From Planctomycetia bacterium (lineage in GTDB: Bacteria; Planctomycetota; UBA1135; UBA2386): DNA of 46,267 nt. Both the position numbers and the translations under genes were made by a program. The number at the start of each line of letters is the position of its first letter. Position 1 is the stretch's first letter. Of this stretch, positions 9,072 through 17,032 are shown piece by piece. The stretch covers positions 1 through 46,267 of the forward strand of contig SXPB01000169.1 of assembly GCA_005776475.1 (NCBI GenBank). Reading direction: 5' to 3'. Under the pieces are notes generated by a model. That model was not told the origin of the DNA and did no database searches. It saw only the letters and a list, made by a program, of their open reading frames with translations.

Positions 9072-10691
9072 TCACGGCACGAAGCGGATCTCGATCGGAT
9101 TGGTCGGCTCACCATTCCCCGCGCCCACGGCGAGCAACCACGTGCAGGCGTGCACCGAGAACCCGAGCAGCACCGGCGGCAACACCGGCACCAGCGTGAA
9201 GTCGAGCGCCGGAGCCGCTGCGCCCTGCGCGTCGAGCACGCCGATCGTCCCCGGGAACACGGCACTGCCGGCCCCCGCCGCCGACCCTTCGACCAGGAAG
9301 TCGTAGTTCAACGGCAACAACGAACCTTGCAGCGGCAGGCCCGGGAACGTGCCGGACAGCCCGAACAACGTCAGCTGGCTGCGTCCGGCCCGGGCCACGC
9401 CGCCGCGCACCGCGAGGTCGACGCGCGCCGGCACCGACAACGACACCGTGCCCGCCGAGGCCTGCAGCGACGCGCGCTGCCGCAGCCACAGGTCGAGCGT
9501 GCCGAGCAGCACCGCATTGCGATCGCCACTGAGCTCCCAGAACATGGCCCCGCCGAGCCCCCACTGCTGCAGGTACCACGCCTTCTCGGCGATCGAACGC
9601 GGATCGTCGTAGCCGATGAATTTCTGCTGCGCCGCGTTCCACAACCACGGCACCCGCGAGCGCGGATGCCAGGTCTTCACCCAACCGGCGGCGTTCTCGT
9701 AGTTCGCAGCGAGGTCGGTGTAGTCGTAGACGCCGTTCTCCCACGTGCCCGGTGACGACGGCGCCGTGTAGGTCTGGTAGAGGCCGTTCGCGGCGTTGTT
9801 CGGCACACCGCCGAAGCCACGTCCATAGAACGCAGCGCCGAGATGCAGCTTCTGCGCCGGCACGCCGGCGGCGAGGTAGTTCTGCACCGCGGCGGCGACG
9901 TTCCATTCGTTGCGCACGACGGGAGCCACCGGCTCGAGCGGATCGCCGTGGAGCGGTGCGTTGAAGCCGGTGAACGGATCGCCCCACGGCCCGCGCAGGT
10001 CGTAGGACATGATGTTGATCCAATCGAGGACCGGCGCGATCAGCGGCAACTCGTAGTTGGCGATGTAGGCAGGGTTCGCCGGCGCCGCGATCGTCAGCAG
10101 GTAGGTCTTGCCCGTCGTCAGCGCCCGCGTGTTGAAGCGCGCGCGCAACTCGATCAGGAACGCGGTGTAGTTCTGCTTGTCCTGCGGCCGCACGATGTTG
10201 CCCGGCAGACCACCAGCGACCGGATACTCCCAGTCGATGTCGGCGCCGTCGAACTCATGCAGATCGACGAAGTCGACGATGGACTGCGCGAACGTCGCCC
10301 GCGAAGCCGCCGTCAGCACGGCGTTGCTGAAGTTGGCCGACCACGTCCAACCGCCGATCGAGATCAGGGTGCGCAAGTGCGGGAACTGGGCCTTCAGCAC
10401 GCGCAGGCGTTGGAACGAACCGCGCCGGCAACCGGGGTTCCAGCAATCGCCCGGATACCACTTGTCGACGTCGGCGTAGTGGTCGCCGAGGACGACGACA
10501 CCGTTCTGCACGTTCGCGAACGCGTAGTTGATGTGCGTCAGTTGCGCCGCCGGGATGTTCGGCACGTGGTAGTTGCGGCCGTAGATGCCCCACGACGGGA
10601 AGTAGCCGACGATGCGGGTCGGCGATTGGGCAGCGGCGAACAGGGCGGTGGCGACGACCGCGAACGCGACGAGGAACGGGCGCATGGGCAT
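9072..10691 (-). CDS. Secreted GH18 chitinase with planctomycete-type C-terminal module
   Basis: A 539-residue exported glycoside hydrolase of family 18. Residues 1-21 are a signal peptide ending in FAAAQ. The catalytic motif DGADIDWE lies at 148-155, with Glu155 as proton donor. SIGGWTWS (111-118), MSYDLRGPWGD and a late W-E-L-S-G-D segment are the other conserved chitinase strands of the TIM barrel. GH18 enzymes cleave beta-1,4 links of chitin or related N-acetylglucosamine polymers by substrate-assisted catalysis. After about residue 405 the barrel gives way to a roughly 130-residue beta-rich, Gly/Leu-rich domain (LTLFGLSGTFPGLPLQGSLL onward) that resembles the ends of two other exported proteins in this window. 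The gene follows the toxin gene by 40 bp on the same strand and may be partly read from its promoter. Confidence 0.93.
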   Translation of the reverse strand: MPMRPFLVAFAVVATALFAAAQSPTRIVGYFPSWGIYGRNYHVPNIPAAQLTHINYAFANVQNGVVVLGDHYADVDKWYPGDCWNPGCRRGSFQRLRVLKAQFPHLRTLISIGGWTWSANFSNAVLTAASRATFAQSIVDFVDLHEFDGADIDWEYPVAGGLPGNIVRPQDKQNYTAFLIELRARFNTRALTTGKTYLLTIAAPANPAYIANYELPLIAPVLDWINIMSYDLRGPWGDPFTGFNAPLHGDPLEPVAPVVRNEWNVAAAVQNYLAAGVPAQKLHLGAAFYGRGFGGVPNNAANGLYQTYTAPSSPGTWENGVYDYTDLAANYENAAGWVKTWHPRSRVPWLWNAAQQKFIGYDDPRSIAEKAWYLQQWGLGGAMFWELSGDRNAVLLGTLDLWLRQRASLQASAGTVSLSVPARVDLAVRGGVARAGRSQLTLFGLSGTFPGLPLQGSLLPLNYDFLVEGSAAGAGSAVFPGTIGVLDAQGAAAPALDFTLVPVLPPVLLGFSVHACTWLLAVGAGNGEPTNPIEIRFVP

Positions 10692-10731
10692 GGATCACCG
10701 ACGAGCCTACCCGAACGGGTCTGCCGCGTGT

Positions 10732-11151
10732 TCAACCTGCGTACGGACGCACACCCGCAGCAACAGCAGCCGCCCGCAACTCGGCGTCGGCCGTGGCAAG
10801 CGGGAGCGCCTGTTCGATGGCAATTGCCAGGTACACGGCGTCGTAACTGGTCAACCCATGCGCCCGCATGAGTTGGTCGAGTGAGTTGCCAAGTCCCGCG
10901 GGGGCCGCCACGGAGATCCTCGGCACCCGCGACAGCAACAACCTTCGCTCCTCTGCCTGCTCGATGGTCATTCGTTGGCGCCGAACCGCAGAGCGAAGTG
11001 CGTTGCGAACCTCGAGTCCCCACAACACGGCAGGCACGACCACCGAATCACCGCGATACAGCTGTTCCTGCAGGGCGTCGGCCAGCGTGTTGTGTTCGTC
11101 GGCAAACACCCATGCCAGCGCGAAGGAACTGTCGAGGACGCAGAGCCTCAT
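10732..11151 (-). CDS. PIN-domain toxin (VapC-like)
   Basis: A 139-residue PIN-domain protein with the acidic active-site set Asp7 (VLDSSF), Glu47 (GLEVRNAL), Asp104 (SYDAVYLAIA) and Asp122 (ATADAEL). These residues coordinate Mg2+ or Mn2+ in VapC-type ribonucleases. Its ATG overlaps the stop of the antitoxin gene (ATGA at 11148-11151), the usual arrangement of a type II toxin-antitoxin operon. RNA cleavage that arrests growth is the known activity of the family; the RNA target is not visible. All four residues are present, so the toxin appears intact. Confidence 0.9.
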   Translation of the reverse strand: MRLCVLDSSFALAWVFADEHNTLADALQEQLYRGDSVVVPAVLWGLEVRNALRSAVRRQRMTIEQAEERRLLLSRVPRISVAAPAGLGNSLDQLMRAHGLTSYDAVYLAIAIEQALPLATADAELRAAAVAAGVRPYAG

Positions 11152-11444
11152 CGCCGACCGTCGTCGCGCAACTCGCGCACCGTCAGTCCGGGCCCGAGGG
11201 TCGTGCCGACGCGCAGCTGACGCAGTCGCTCGATCGCGGCGCGCACCTCCTCTCGATCGATCTCTTGCTCCTGGATGTCGTGCAGCGACGGCACGTCACC
11301 GTGCCCGTTGGCACACTTCGCAACGAACCAACGAAGGGCTTCGCGCACCACTTCACTAGCCGAGGCGTAGGCACCACTCTCGACCCGTTTGCGAACGAAG
11401 CTCGCAAGCTGAGGGGATAGATGGATGTTGAGGGTTTGGGCCAT
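11148..11444 (-). CDS. Ribbon-helix-helix antitoxin (ParD/CopG-like)
   Basis: A 98-residue protein whose N-terminal half (MAQTLNIHLSPQLASFVRKR, then SGAYASASEVVREALRW) fits a ribbon-helix-helix DNA-binding fold like ParD. The C-terminal charged, helical half would wrap the toxin. In such pairs the antitoxin neutralises the toxin and represses its own promoter. A palindrome lies 9 bp upstream of the start codon, over a predicted -10 element. The gene precedes and overlaps the PIN toxin by 4 bp. RHH antitoxins are more often seen with ParE or with some VapC toxins; the pairing here is with a PIN protein. Confidence 0.88.
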   Translation of the reverse strand: MAQTLNIHLSPQLASFVRKRVESGAYASASEVVREALRWFVAKCANGHGDVPSLHDIQEQEIDREEVRAAIERLRQLRVGTTLGPGLTVRELRDDGRR

Positions 11445-11452
11445 GATTGATT

Positions 11453-11478
11453 GTATCGGCCAATACTTGGCCGAATAC
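11453..11478. promoter_or_regulatory. Antitoxin operator palindrome
   Basis: CGGCCAA (11457-11463) and TTGGCCG (11467-11473) form a perfect 7-bp inverted repeat with a TAC spacer. It extends outwards as GTAT on the left and ATAC on the right, with one unpaired A. It lies 9 bp upstream of the antitoxin start and overlaps the predicted -10 hexamer, as expected for autorepression by an RHH antitoxin. Confidence 0.7.
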
Positions 11479-11504
11479 TAGCAGTTTGCATTCGAATCGG
11501 TCAA
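11475..11504 (-). promoter_or_regulatory. Predicted sigma-70-type promoter of the RHH/PIN toxin-antitoxin operon
   Basis: On the minus strand TTGACC (11504-11499) and TAGTAT (11480-11475) are separated by 18 bp. The -35 matches consensus at five of six positions, the -10 at four of six. The -10 lies within the operator palindrome. Assigned by inspection only. Confidence 0.5.
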
Positions 11505-11577
11505 AGGCTCCAGGAGACTCTTGCGAGAGGGCCTTGGCGCCGCGAAACGCTGGCTCGCCAGGCAACCGCTGCCGAAG

Positions 11578-11601
11578 AAGAACTGACCGCGCGCCGCGCG
11601 G
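11578..11601 (-). terminator. Putative intrinsic terminator after nnrE
   Basis: On the minus strand a hairpin CCGCGC-GGC-GCGCGG (11601-11587) begins 12 bases after the nnrE stop and is followed by the T-rich tract TCAGTTCTTCTT. The stem is short and the tract imperfect, so this is a moderate prediction. Confidence 0.45.
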
Positions 11602-11613
11602 GCGCATTCCGCG

Positions 11614-12240
11614 TCAGACCGGCAGGCCGAGCCCGGCGATGACGATGCGGCCGGCGTGCGAAGGGCCGTCGCCGACGACGAGACCGCGCTTCTTCGCCAC
11701 GAACGTGACGGTGACGTCCGCGTGCACCGCCGCGCCGAGCACCATTCCGGTGTCCCCATGCAGACCGGAAGGGATGTCGACGGCGAGTTTGGCGCCGCGC
11801 GCGCGATCGCAGGCCAGGACCCACGCGCGGGCCGAACCGGTGAGTTCGCGCGTGAGCCCGGTGCCGAACAGCGCATCGATCCAGACCGCACCGGCATGGG
11901 CATCGAGGTCGGGCAACGCACCGACCGTGATCGGCACGCCGGCCGCGCGCAGGATGCGCAGCTGCAGCGCCGCGTCGGGGCTCTTCTGCGCGTCGGGCTC
12001 GGCGAGCAGGTGGATCGCACACCGGGCCACACCCAGATGCCGCGCGGCCGCGAGTCCATCGCCGCCGTTGTTGCCCGGCCCCGCCAGCACCACGAAGCGG
12101 TCGCCCAGCGAGCCCGCGACCTCAGCGACCGAACGCGCCGCGTTCTCCATCAACAGCACCGACGGCATCTGCAGACGGGTCGCCGCGTCGCGATCGATCG
12201 CCTGCGCTGCCGCAACCGACAGGATGCGTTCGATGGTCAT
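11614..12240 (-). CDS. nnrE: NAD(P)H-hydrate epimerase (YjeF N-terminal domain only)
   Basis: A 208-residue YjeF_N protein. It interconverts R and S epimers of hydrated NADH and NADPH so that the S form can be dehydrated by the partner kinase-like enzyme. Diagnostic segments are GPGNNGGDG (54-62), the DALFGTGL segment and VDIPSGLHGDTG, which form the Rossmann-like nucleotide pocket. In E. coli this domain is fused to the ADP-dependent dehydratase; here the epimerase stands alone and no dehydratase domain is found in the window. The ATG overlaps the recG stop by 4 bp (ATGA), so it is translationally coupled to the helicase. Confidence 0.9.
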   Translation of the reverse strand: MTIERILSVAAAQAIDRDAATRLQMPSVLLMENAARSVAEVAGSLGDRFVVLAGPGNNGGDGLAAARHLGVARCAIHLLAEPDAQKSPDAALQLRILRAAGVPITVGALPDLDAHAGAVWIDALFGTGLTRELTGSARAWVLACDRARGAKLAVDIPSGLHGDTGMVLGAAVHADVTVTFVAKKRGLVVGDGPSHAGRIVIAGLGLPV

Positions 12241-14180
12241 GGCCGACGCTCGGCGGCGGCGTCCTGCACCGCGGCGCGCACTTGCAACAGCAACGGCAGG
12301 TCGTCGACCGGATCGAGCGCGCGCAGTTCACCAAACCCGCTCTGCGCCGTGCCGAGCAGTTCGCCGCTGCCGCGCAGCGCCAGATCCGCTTCCGCCAGTT
12401 CGAAACCGTCGGTGGTGCGACACACCGCGGCGACGCGTTCGGTCCTGGGTCCACAGAGCAACGCCAGCCCTCGCCGCGTGCCGCGCCCGACGCGACCGCG
12501 CAGTTGGTGCAGCGTCGCGATGCCGAACCGATCGGCGGCGACGACGACGACCAGCGTTGCGGCCGGCCCGTCGACGCCGCCCTCGAGCACGGTGGTGCCG
12601 ACCAGGACGTCGGTGATGCCGTCGCGGAACAACGCCAGCGCGCGTTGCCGTTCCGCCGCGGCCAGCCGCCCGTGCACGAGCCCGCAGCGGAAGTGCTGCT
12701 GCAGTGACTCGTGCACGCGCAGGACGCCGCCCTTCTCGCCTTCCTCGCCGACCGCGGGGCAGACCACGAACACCCGCCCGCCGCGCGCGATCGCGCGCCG
12801 GATCGACCGCAGCGTGCGCGCCCACTTCTCGGTCGGCAGATGGAACGCCCGCACCGCGCGCCGGCCCGGCGGTCGCTGGCGCAGCGTCAGCACGTCGAGA
12901 TCGCCGAACAGCACCAACGCCAGCGTGCGCGGGATCGGCGTTGCCGTCATCACCAGCACGTGCGGGTTGTCGCCCTTCTGCACCAGCTGCATGCGCTGGG
13001 CGACGCCGAAGCGATGCTGTTCGTCGACGACGACGAGGCCGAGCCCGGGCAACGCGACGTCGCCGGTCAACAACGCGTGCGTGCCGAACACCAGCGTCGG
13101 TCCGGCCGGCGGCCGGCCCTTGCTGCTGGCGGTGTGCAACACCACTGCGACCTCGGTGCCGGCGAGCCAGCGCGCGACGTTGTGGTGGTGCTGTTCGGCG
13201 AGCAATTCGGTCGGCGCCAGGAACGCCACGAGGCCGCCGCGCGCGAGCACCGCCAGCGCCGCCCCGATCGCCACCGCCGTCTTGCCCGACCCGACGGCGC
13301 CCTGCAGCAGCGCCCCCATCGCCGCCGGCCCCGAAAGCCGCCCCCAGATGCCGCGCAGCGCCGTCGCCTGGTCGTCGGTCAACTGCAGCGGGATGCGGGC
13401 CAGGATGCGCGCCGCCAACGGCTCGTCGACCGCGAACGCACGCGCCGGCCGGACCGAACGCGCCCGCCGCGCCCGTTCCACCGCGCTGAACAGGGCCACC
13501 GCCTCGCGCACCGCGAAGTAGCGTCGCGCCCGTTCGTGCGTCGCGAGATCGGGTGGCCGGTGCATCGCCAACAACAGCGGCGCGGGCTCCTGCGCGAACT
13601 CGTGCAACGCCGCCGGCAGCGGCGGCAACGCCAACTGCGCCCAGTCGAGAGTTGCGAGTGCGAGCGCCAGCCACTGCTGCAACCGCGCGCCGCCAATGCC
13701 TTCGATCTCCGGATACCGCAGCTGCACCTCACCGCTCGGCTCGGCCTGCAGCGGCAACACGCGCGCTTGCTGCACCACGAACCGGCGACCCTTGGCGACG
13801 AGAACGCCTTCGACGCGGCGCCGCTGGCCGATCGGATAGTTCTTCTTCAGCCAGGGCTGGTTGAAGAACTGCGTCTCGAACGTGCTGCCGTCGTCGCACG
13901 CGAACACCACCGTCGTCAGCGAGCGCCGGCCCGGCAACCACGCATTGCGCGTCGCGTGCACGCTGCCGGTGAGGCGCACCAGTTCGCCGGCGGCACTTTC
14001 GTCGGGAGCGACGAGTTCGCGCAGCGCCCGGCAGCGCCGCGGGAAGAACGTGACCAGATCGAGCAACGTCGCGATGCCCGCCGCCGCCAACCGCTGCGCC
14101 GACGTCGGTCCGACTCCGGCCAACGCGGTCACCGCAGCACTCGGCGCCAACTTCGCGGTCGCATCGGCGGCTCTGGCCAT
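12237..14180 (-). CDS. recG: ATP-dependent DNA helicase RecG
   Basis: A 647-residue superfamily 2 helicase that remodels stalled replication forks and Holliday junctions. The N-terminal wedge/OB domain covers about 1-160. Helicase motifs follow: QLTDDQ (266-271), Walker A GAVGSGKT (294-301), APTELLAEQ, the DEQH box (386-389), MTATPIPRTL and the motif VI region LHQLRGRVGRG (558-568). The segment usually written TTVIEVGVDVPNA is here TTVLEGGVDGPAA, with two valines replaced by glycine (534, 538). Its length is slightly below the common 680-700. The start ATG at 14180 faces a divergent gene 62 bp away. nnrE follows with a 4-bp overlap. Confidence 0.93.
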   Translation of the reverse strand: MARAADATAKLAPSAAVTALAGVGPTSAQRLAAAGIATLLDLVTFFPRRCRALRELVAPDESAAGELVRLTGSVHATRNAWLPGRRSLTTVVFACDDGSTFETQFFNQPWLKKNYPIGQRRRVEGVLVAKGRRFVVQQARVLPLQAEPSGEVQLRYPEIEGIGGARLQQWLALALATLDWAQLALPPLPAALHEFAQEPAPLLLAMHRPPDLATHERARRYFAVREAVALFSAVERARRARSVRPARAFAVDEPLAARILARIPLQLTDDQATALRGIWGRLSGPAAMGALLQGAVGSGKTAVAIGAALAVLARGGLVAFLAPTELLAEQHHHNVARWLAGTEVAVVLHTASSKGRPPAGPTLVFGTHALLTGDVALPGLGLVVVDEQHRFGVAQRMQLVQKGDNPHVLVMTATPIPRTLALVLFGDLDVLTLRQRPPGRRAVRAFHLPTEKWARTLRSIRRAIARGGRVFVVCPAVGEEGEKGGVLRVHESLQQHFRCGLVHGRLAAAERQRALALFRDGITDVLVGTTVLEGGVDGPAATLVVVVAADRFGIATLHQLRGRVGRGTRRGLALLCGPRTERVAAVCRTTDGFELAEADLALRGSGELLGTAQSGFGELRALDPVDDLPLLLQVRAAVQDAAAERRP

Positions 14181-14242
14181 CAGCGAAGGTGTAGCGGCAC
14201 CGCCCTCGCCAAGGAACGGGGACGGAGGTAGCCTGCTTCGCC

Positions 14243-15355
14243 GTGACCGCCATCTCGCCGCACCAACTCGCGTTCTTGCGCCAGTTCGGTTTCGACGCTG
14301 CGCTGCAGCAGCGCTGGCAGACCGACATCAAGTCCGGGCGCCTCACCAAGGCCCGCAACCTCGTCACCAGCCCGCTGTCGGCGCCACCGCCGGGCACCAT
14401 CGAAGTCCTGCCGTCGCCGGGCAGCCCCGCGGCGCGCGACCTCGAACGGATCGGCCGCGAAGCGATCGCGCGCGGCGAACTCGGCGTCGTCGTGCTCAAC
14501 GGCGGCATGGCGACTCGCTTTGGCGGCGTCGTCAAGGGCGTGGTGCCGGTGCTGTCGCCGTCGCGTTCGTTCCTCGCCCTCGTGGTCGAAGACCTGCGCC
14601 GCGTCGAACGCGAGACCGGCGGCAAGGTGCCGCTGTTCCTGATGAACAGCTTCGCCACCGACCAGGCGACCAAGGCCCACTTCGCCGAACACGGCAACTT
14701 CGGCGCGCCCAAAGACCGCATCACCCACTTCACGCAGTTCGTCGCCTTGCGCCTGACCAAGGACGGCGACCTGTTCACGCTGAAGAACGGCGAAGTGTCG
14801 CCCTACGGACCCGGCCACGGCGACTTCCCCGGCGCCTTCCGTGCCTGTGGAGCGATGCAGCGCTTCCGGGCCGCGGGCGGCCGCCACCTGCTGGTGCGCA
14901 ACGTCGACAACCTCGGCGCCCGCGTCGATCCGCTGCTGCTCGGACACCACATCGCCAATCGCCGCCAGGCCACCGTGGAACTGGCGCCGAAGTGGCCCGA
15001 GGACGTCGGCGGCGCGCCCTACATGCTGGACGGCCGCGTGCAGCTGGTCGAAGGGCTGCGCTTCCCGCCGGGCTTCGATCCCAACTGCGTCGACGTGTTC
15101 AACACCAACACGCTGTGGTTCGACGCCGCCGCGGTCGATCGCGAGTTCGAACTCGGCCGCTACTACGTCGAGAAGACTGTCGAGGATGCGAAGGCGGTGC
15201 AGATCGAGCACCTGATCGGCGAGCTGACGGCCCACCTCGAAACGGGCTTCCTGCGGGTGACCCGCGACGGGCGCAGCACCCGCTTCCTGCCGGTGAAGGC
15301 CCCCGACGACCTCGACACCGCGCGGCCGGCGATCCACACGATGTACGAGGGCTGA
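14243..15355 (+). CDS. UDPGP-family nucleotide-sugar pyrophosphorylase
   Basis: A 370-residue protein of the UTP-glucose-1-phosphate uridylyltransferase family of eukaryotic type. The nucleotide-binding loop VVVLNGGMATRFGGVVKGVV (82-101) contains the NGG motif and the catalytic lysine region (Lys98); FLMNSFATDQ and the VDNLGARVDP segment also match the family. It would make an NDP-sugar and pyrophosphate from NTP and a sugar-1-phosphate; whether the sugar is glucose or N-acetylglucosamine/galactosamine is not readable. It is shorter than the typical 450-500 residues, and the C-terminal beta-helix oligomerisation domain seems reduced or missing. The start is GTG at 14243; a GGAGGT lies at 14224-14229, a rather long 13 bases upstream. 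The methyltransferase gene follows after 77 bp. Confidence 0.82.
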   Translation: MTAISPHQLAFLRQFGFDAALQQRWQTDIKSGRLTKARNLVTSPLSAPPPGTIEVLPSPGSPAARDLERIGREAIARGELGVVVLNGGMATRFGGVVKGVVPVLSPSRSFLALVVEDLRRVERETGGKVPLFLMNSFATDQATKAHFAEHGNFGAPKDRITHFTQFVALRLTKDGDLFTLKNGEVSPYGPGHGDFPGAFRACGAMQRFRAAGGRHLLVRNVDNLGARVDPLLLGHHIANRRQATVELAPKWPEDVGGAPYMLDGRVQLVEGLRFPPGFDPNCVDVFNTNTLWFDAAAVDREFELGRYYVEKTVEDAKAVQIEHLIGELTAHLETGFLRVTRDGRSTRFLPVKAPDDLDTARPAIHTMYEG

Positions 15356-15432
15356 GCCGCCGCAGCCGGCGAACGAACTTCGCCGCACGACGCTGAACCG
15401 CGGCCCCCCAAACTGCCGATGAGACCGCGGTC

Positions 15433-17031
15433 ATGGCGACCGTGTCGAAATCGACGACGATGAAGGCGCAGTACCAGGCGTGGCCCTACCCGGCCATGCC
15501 CCTGCTGGTCTCGCTGCCGAGCACGCATCCGTTCGAGCTGCACGTGAGCTGGCTGTGGGATCGCAGCGGCAGCGGCCCTTCGCCGGCGCGGCCGCGCATC
15601 TGGATCGCCGGCTGTGGCACCTTCCAGCCGTACGCGTTCGCCGTCGCCAACCCCAAGGCCGACATCACCGCCACCGACCTCAGCGAAGCGAGCCTCGCCA
15701 TCGCGCGGCGACGCTGCCTCGTGCACGGCCATCGCAACGTGCGCTTCGCCGGCGTCGATCTCGACGACGAGAGCACCTGGCCCGACGGCCAGTTCGACTT
15801 GATCGAGTGCTACGGCGTGCTGATGAACGTCGCCGACCCATTGGCGACGCTGCGCGGGCTCGCGTCCCGCCTCACCGAACGTGGCGTGCTGCGCCTGATG
15901 GTCTACCCGCAGTGGTCGCGCGCCCGCGTGTTCCAGCTGCAGCGGCTGGCGCGCCTGCTCGGACTGCACGCCGGCGAGCGTTCGCATCCCAGTGCGCTGC
16001 GCACGTTCGTCAAGCGACTCGACCGGGCGCATCCGCTGCGCTTCGCGTTCACCACCTACGCCGACAGCCGCAACGACGCCGGCGTCGTCGATGGTTTCCT
16101 GCACGCGGGCGATCGCGGTTTCACCGGGTTCCAACTTGGCGCGATGATGGCAGCGGCCGGACTCGAACCGGGCCATTGGTTCCATCGCCCGTGGGCGCAA
16201 CCCGACCGCATGGCGGAGCGGCTCGGCCTGCAGGGACGCAGCCAGAGCCTGGTGCTCGACCAGCTCGACCTGTGGCAGGAGCTGCGCGGCAACTTCGTCG
16301 TCTGCGCTCGCCGCGTCGCCGCCGGAGCTCGCCTCATCCAACAGCCGACGCCGCACCCGCAGTTCACTGAACGTGGGCTCGGCCTGCGCCATTCGTTGCG
16401 GCTCGCTCGCCTGCAGCTCCTCGGCGGCTCGCTGCCGACCCGCACCGGCGACGGCAAGATCGTGCTGCGGCCGCGGGATGCGCGCGCATTGGTGAACGGC
16501 ACGCCGACCGAACGCCTGCTGCAACAAGGGCTCGCTCTGGGCGGCGACCACGCCTCGCGATTGCCGGCGCACAGCGAGTTCGTGGGCCAGGACGCGTTCC
16601 TCGCCCACATCGCCAGCCTGCGCACCGGTCGCCGTGCACCGAATCCGCTCTATGCGCACATGTTCGCGGCATTCGAACTGGCGGCGCGCCATCCCGAACT
16701 CGGCTTGCCCGATCTGGAGACGCAGATGGGGCGCTGGCTGCCGTGGGCCGATCCTCTCGAACACCGGCCGTTCACGTTCGGACTGACTCCGTACGGCACC
16801 TACCAGCGGTTCCGCGTCAACGTGCAGGAGCACCTGGCGAGGCAGGACTTCGGCACCGCCGCGAGCTACGCCGAAGTGCGCCTGCGCGGCGACGGCGAAG
16901 CGCTGGCCCGCGTGCGCAAGGCGCTGGCTGCCGCCGGTGAGTTGCCGGCCCGGCTGCGCAGCGATGCCGAGCTGCGCGAGCTGTTCGTGCTGCTGTTCGC
17001 GCACGACAGCCTGTTCCTCACGCTCGATTGA
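15433..17031 (+). CDS. Class I SAM-dependent methyltransferase with long C-terminal extension
   Basis: A 532-residue protein. The N-terminal QYQAWPYP resembles the QYEENPYP signature seen before the Rossmann domain in a group of TPR-associated methyltransferases. SAM motif I is IWIAGCGTFQPYAFA, followed by the acidic loop TATDLSEAS and the FDLIECYGVLMNVADP segment. The methyltransferase core ends near residue 290. The remaining roughly 240 residues contain no recognised catalytic motif and are predicted mainly helical. The acceptor is unknown. The ATG at 15433 directly follows a 10-bp perfect palindrome, GACCGCGGTC (15423-15432). An internal ATG at 15460 is a less likely alternative start. 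The gene ends one base before the convergent pseudouridine synthase gene. Confidence 0.82.
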   Translation: MATVSKSTTMKAQYQAWPYPAMPLLVSLPSTHPFELHVSWLWDRSGSGPSPARPRIWIAGCGTFQPYAFAVANPKADITATDLSEASLAIARRRCLVHGHRNVRFAGVDLDDESTWPDGQFDLIECYGVLMNVADPLATLRGLASRLTERGVLRLMVYPQWSRARVFQLQRLARLLGLHAGERSHPSALRTFVKRLDRAHPLRFAFTTYADSRNDAGVVDGFLHAGDRGFTGFQLGAMMAAAGLEPGHWFHRPWAQPDRMAERLGLQGRSQSLVLDQLDLWQELRGNFVVCARRVAAGARLIQQPTPHPQFTERGLGLRHSLRLARLQLLGGSLPTRTGDGKIVLRPRDARALVNGTPTERLLQQGLALGGDHASRLPAHSEFVGQDAFLAHIASLRTGRRAPNPLYAHMFAAFELAARHPELGLPDLETQMGRWLPWADPLEHRPFTFGLTPYGTYQRFRVNVQEHLARQDFGTAASYAEVRLRGDGEALARVRKALAAAGELPARLRSDAELRELFVLLFAHDSLFLTLD

Positions 17032-17032
17032 G

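Noticed and set aside
9060..9075. Terminator between the convergent alpha/beta hydrolase and chitinase genes
   Set aside because: Only nine bases separate the stops and no stem with a T tract is visible.
11488..11502. TTCGAATC, like a tRNA T loop
   Set aside because: No acceptor stem, anticodon stem or CCA context is found around it, and it lies within the toxin-antitoxin promoter region.
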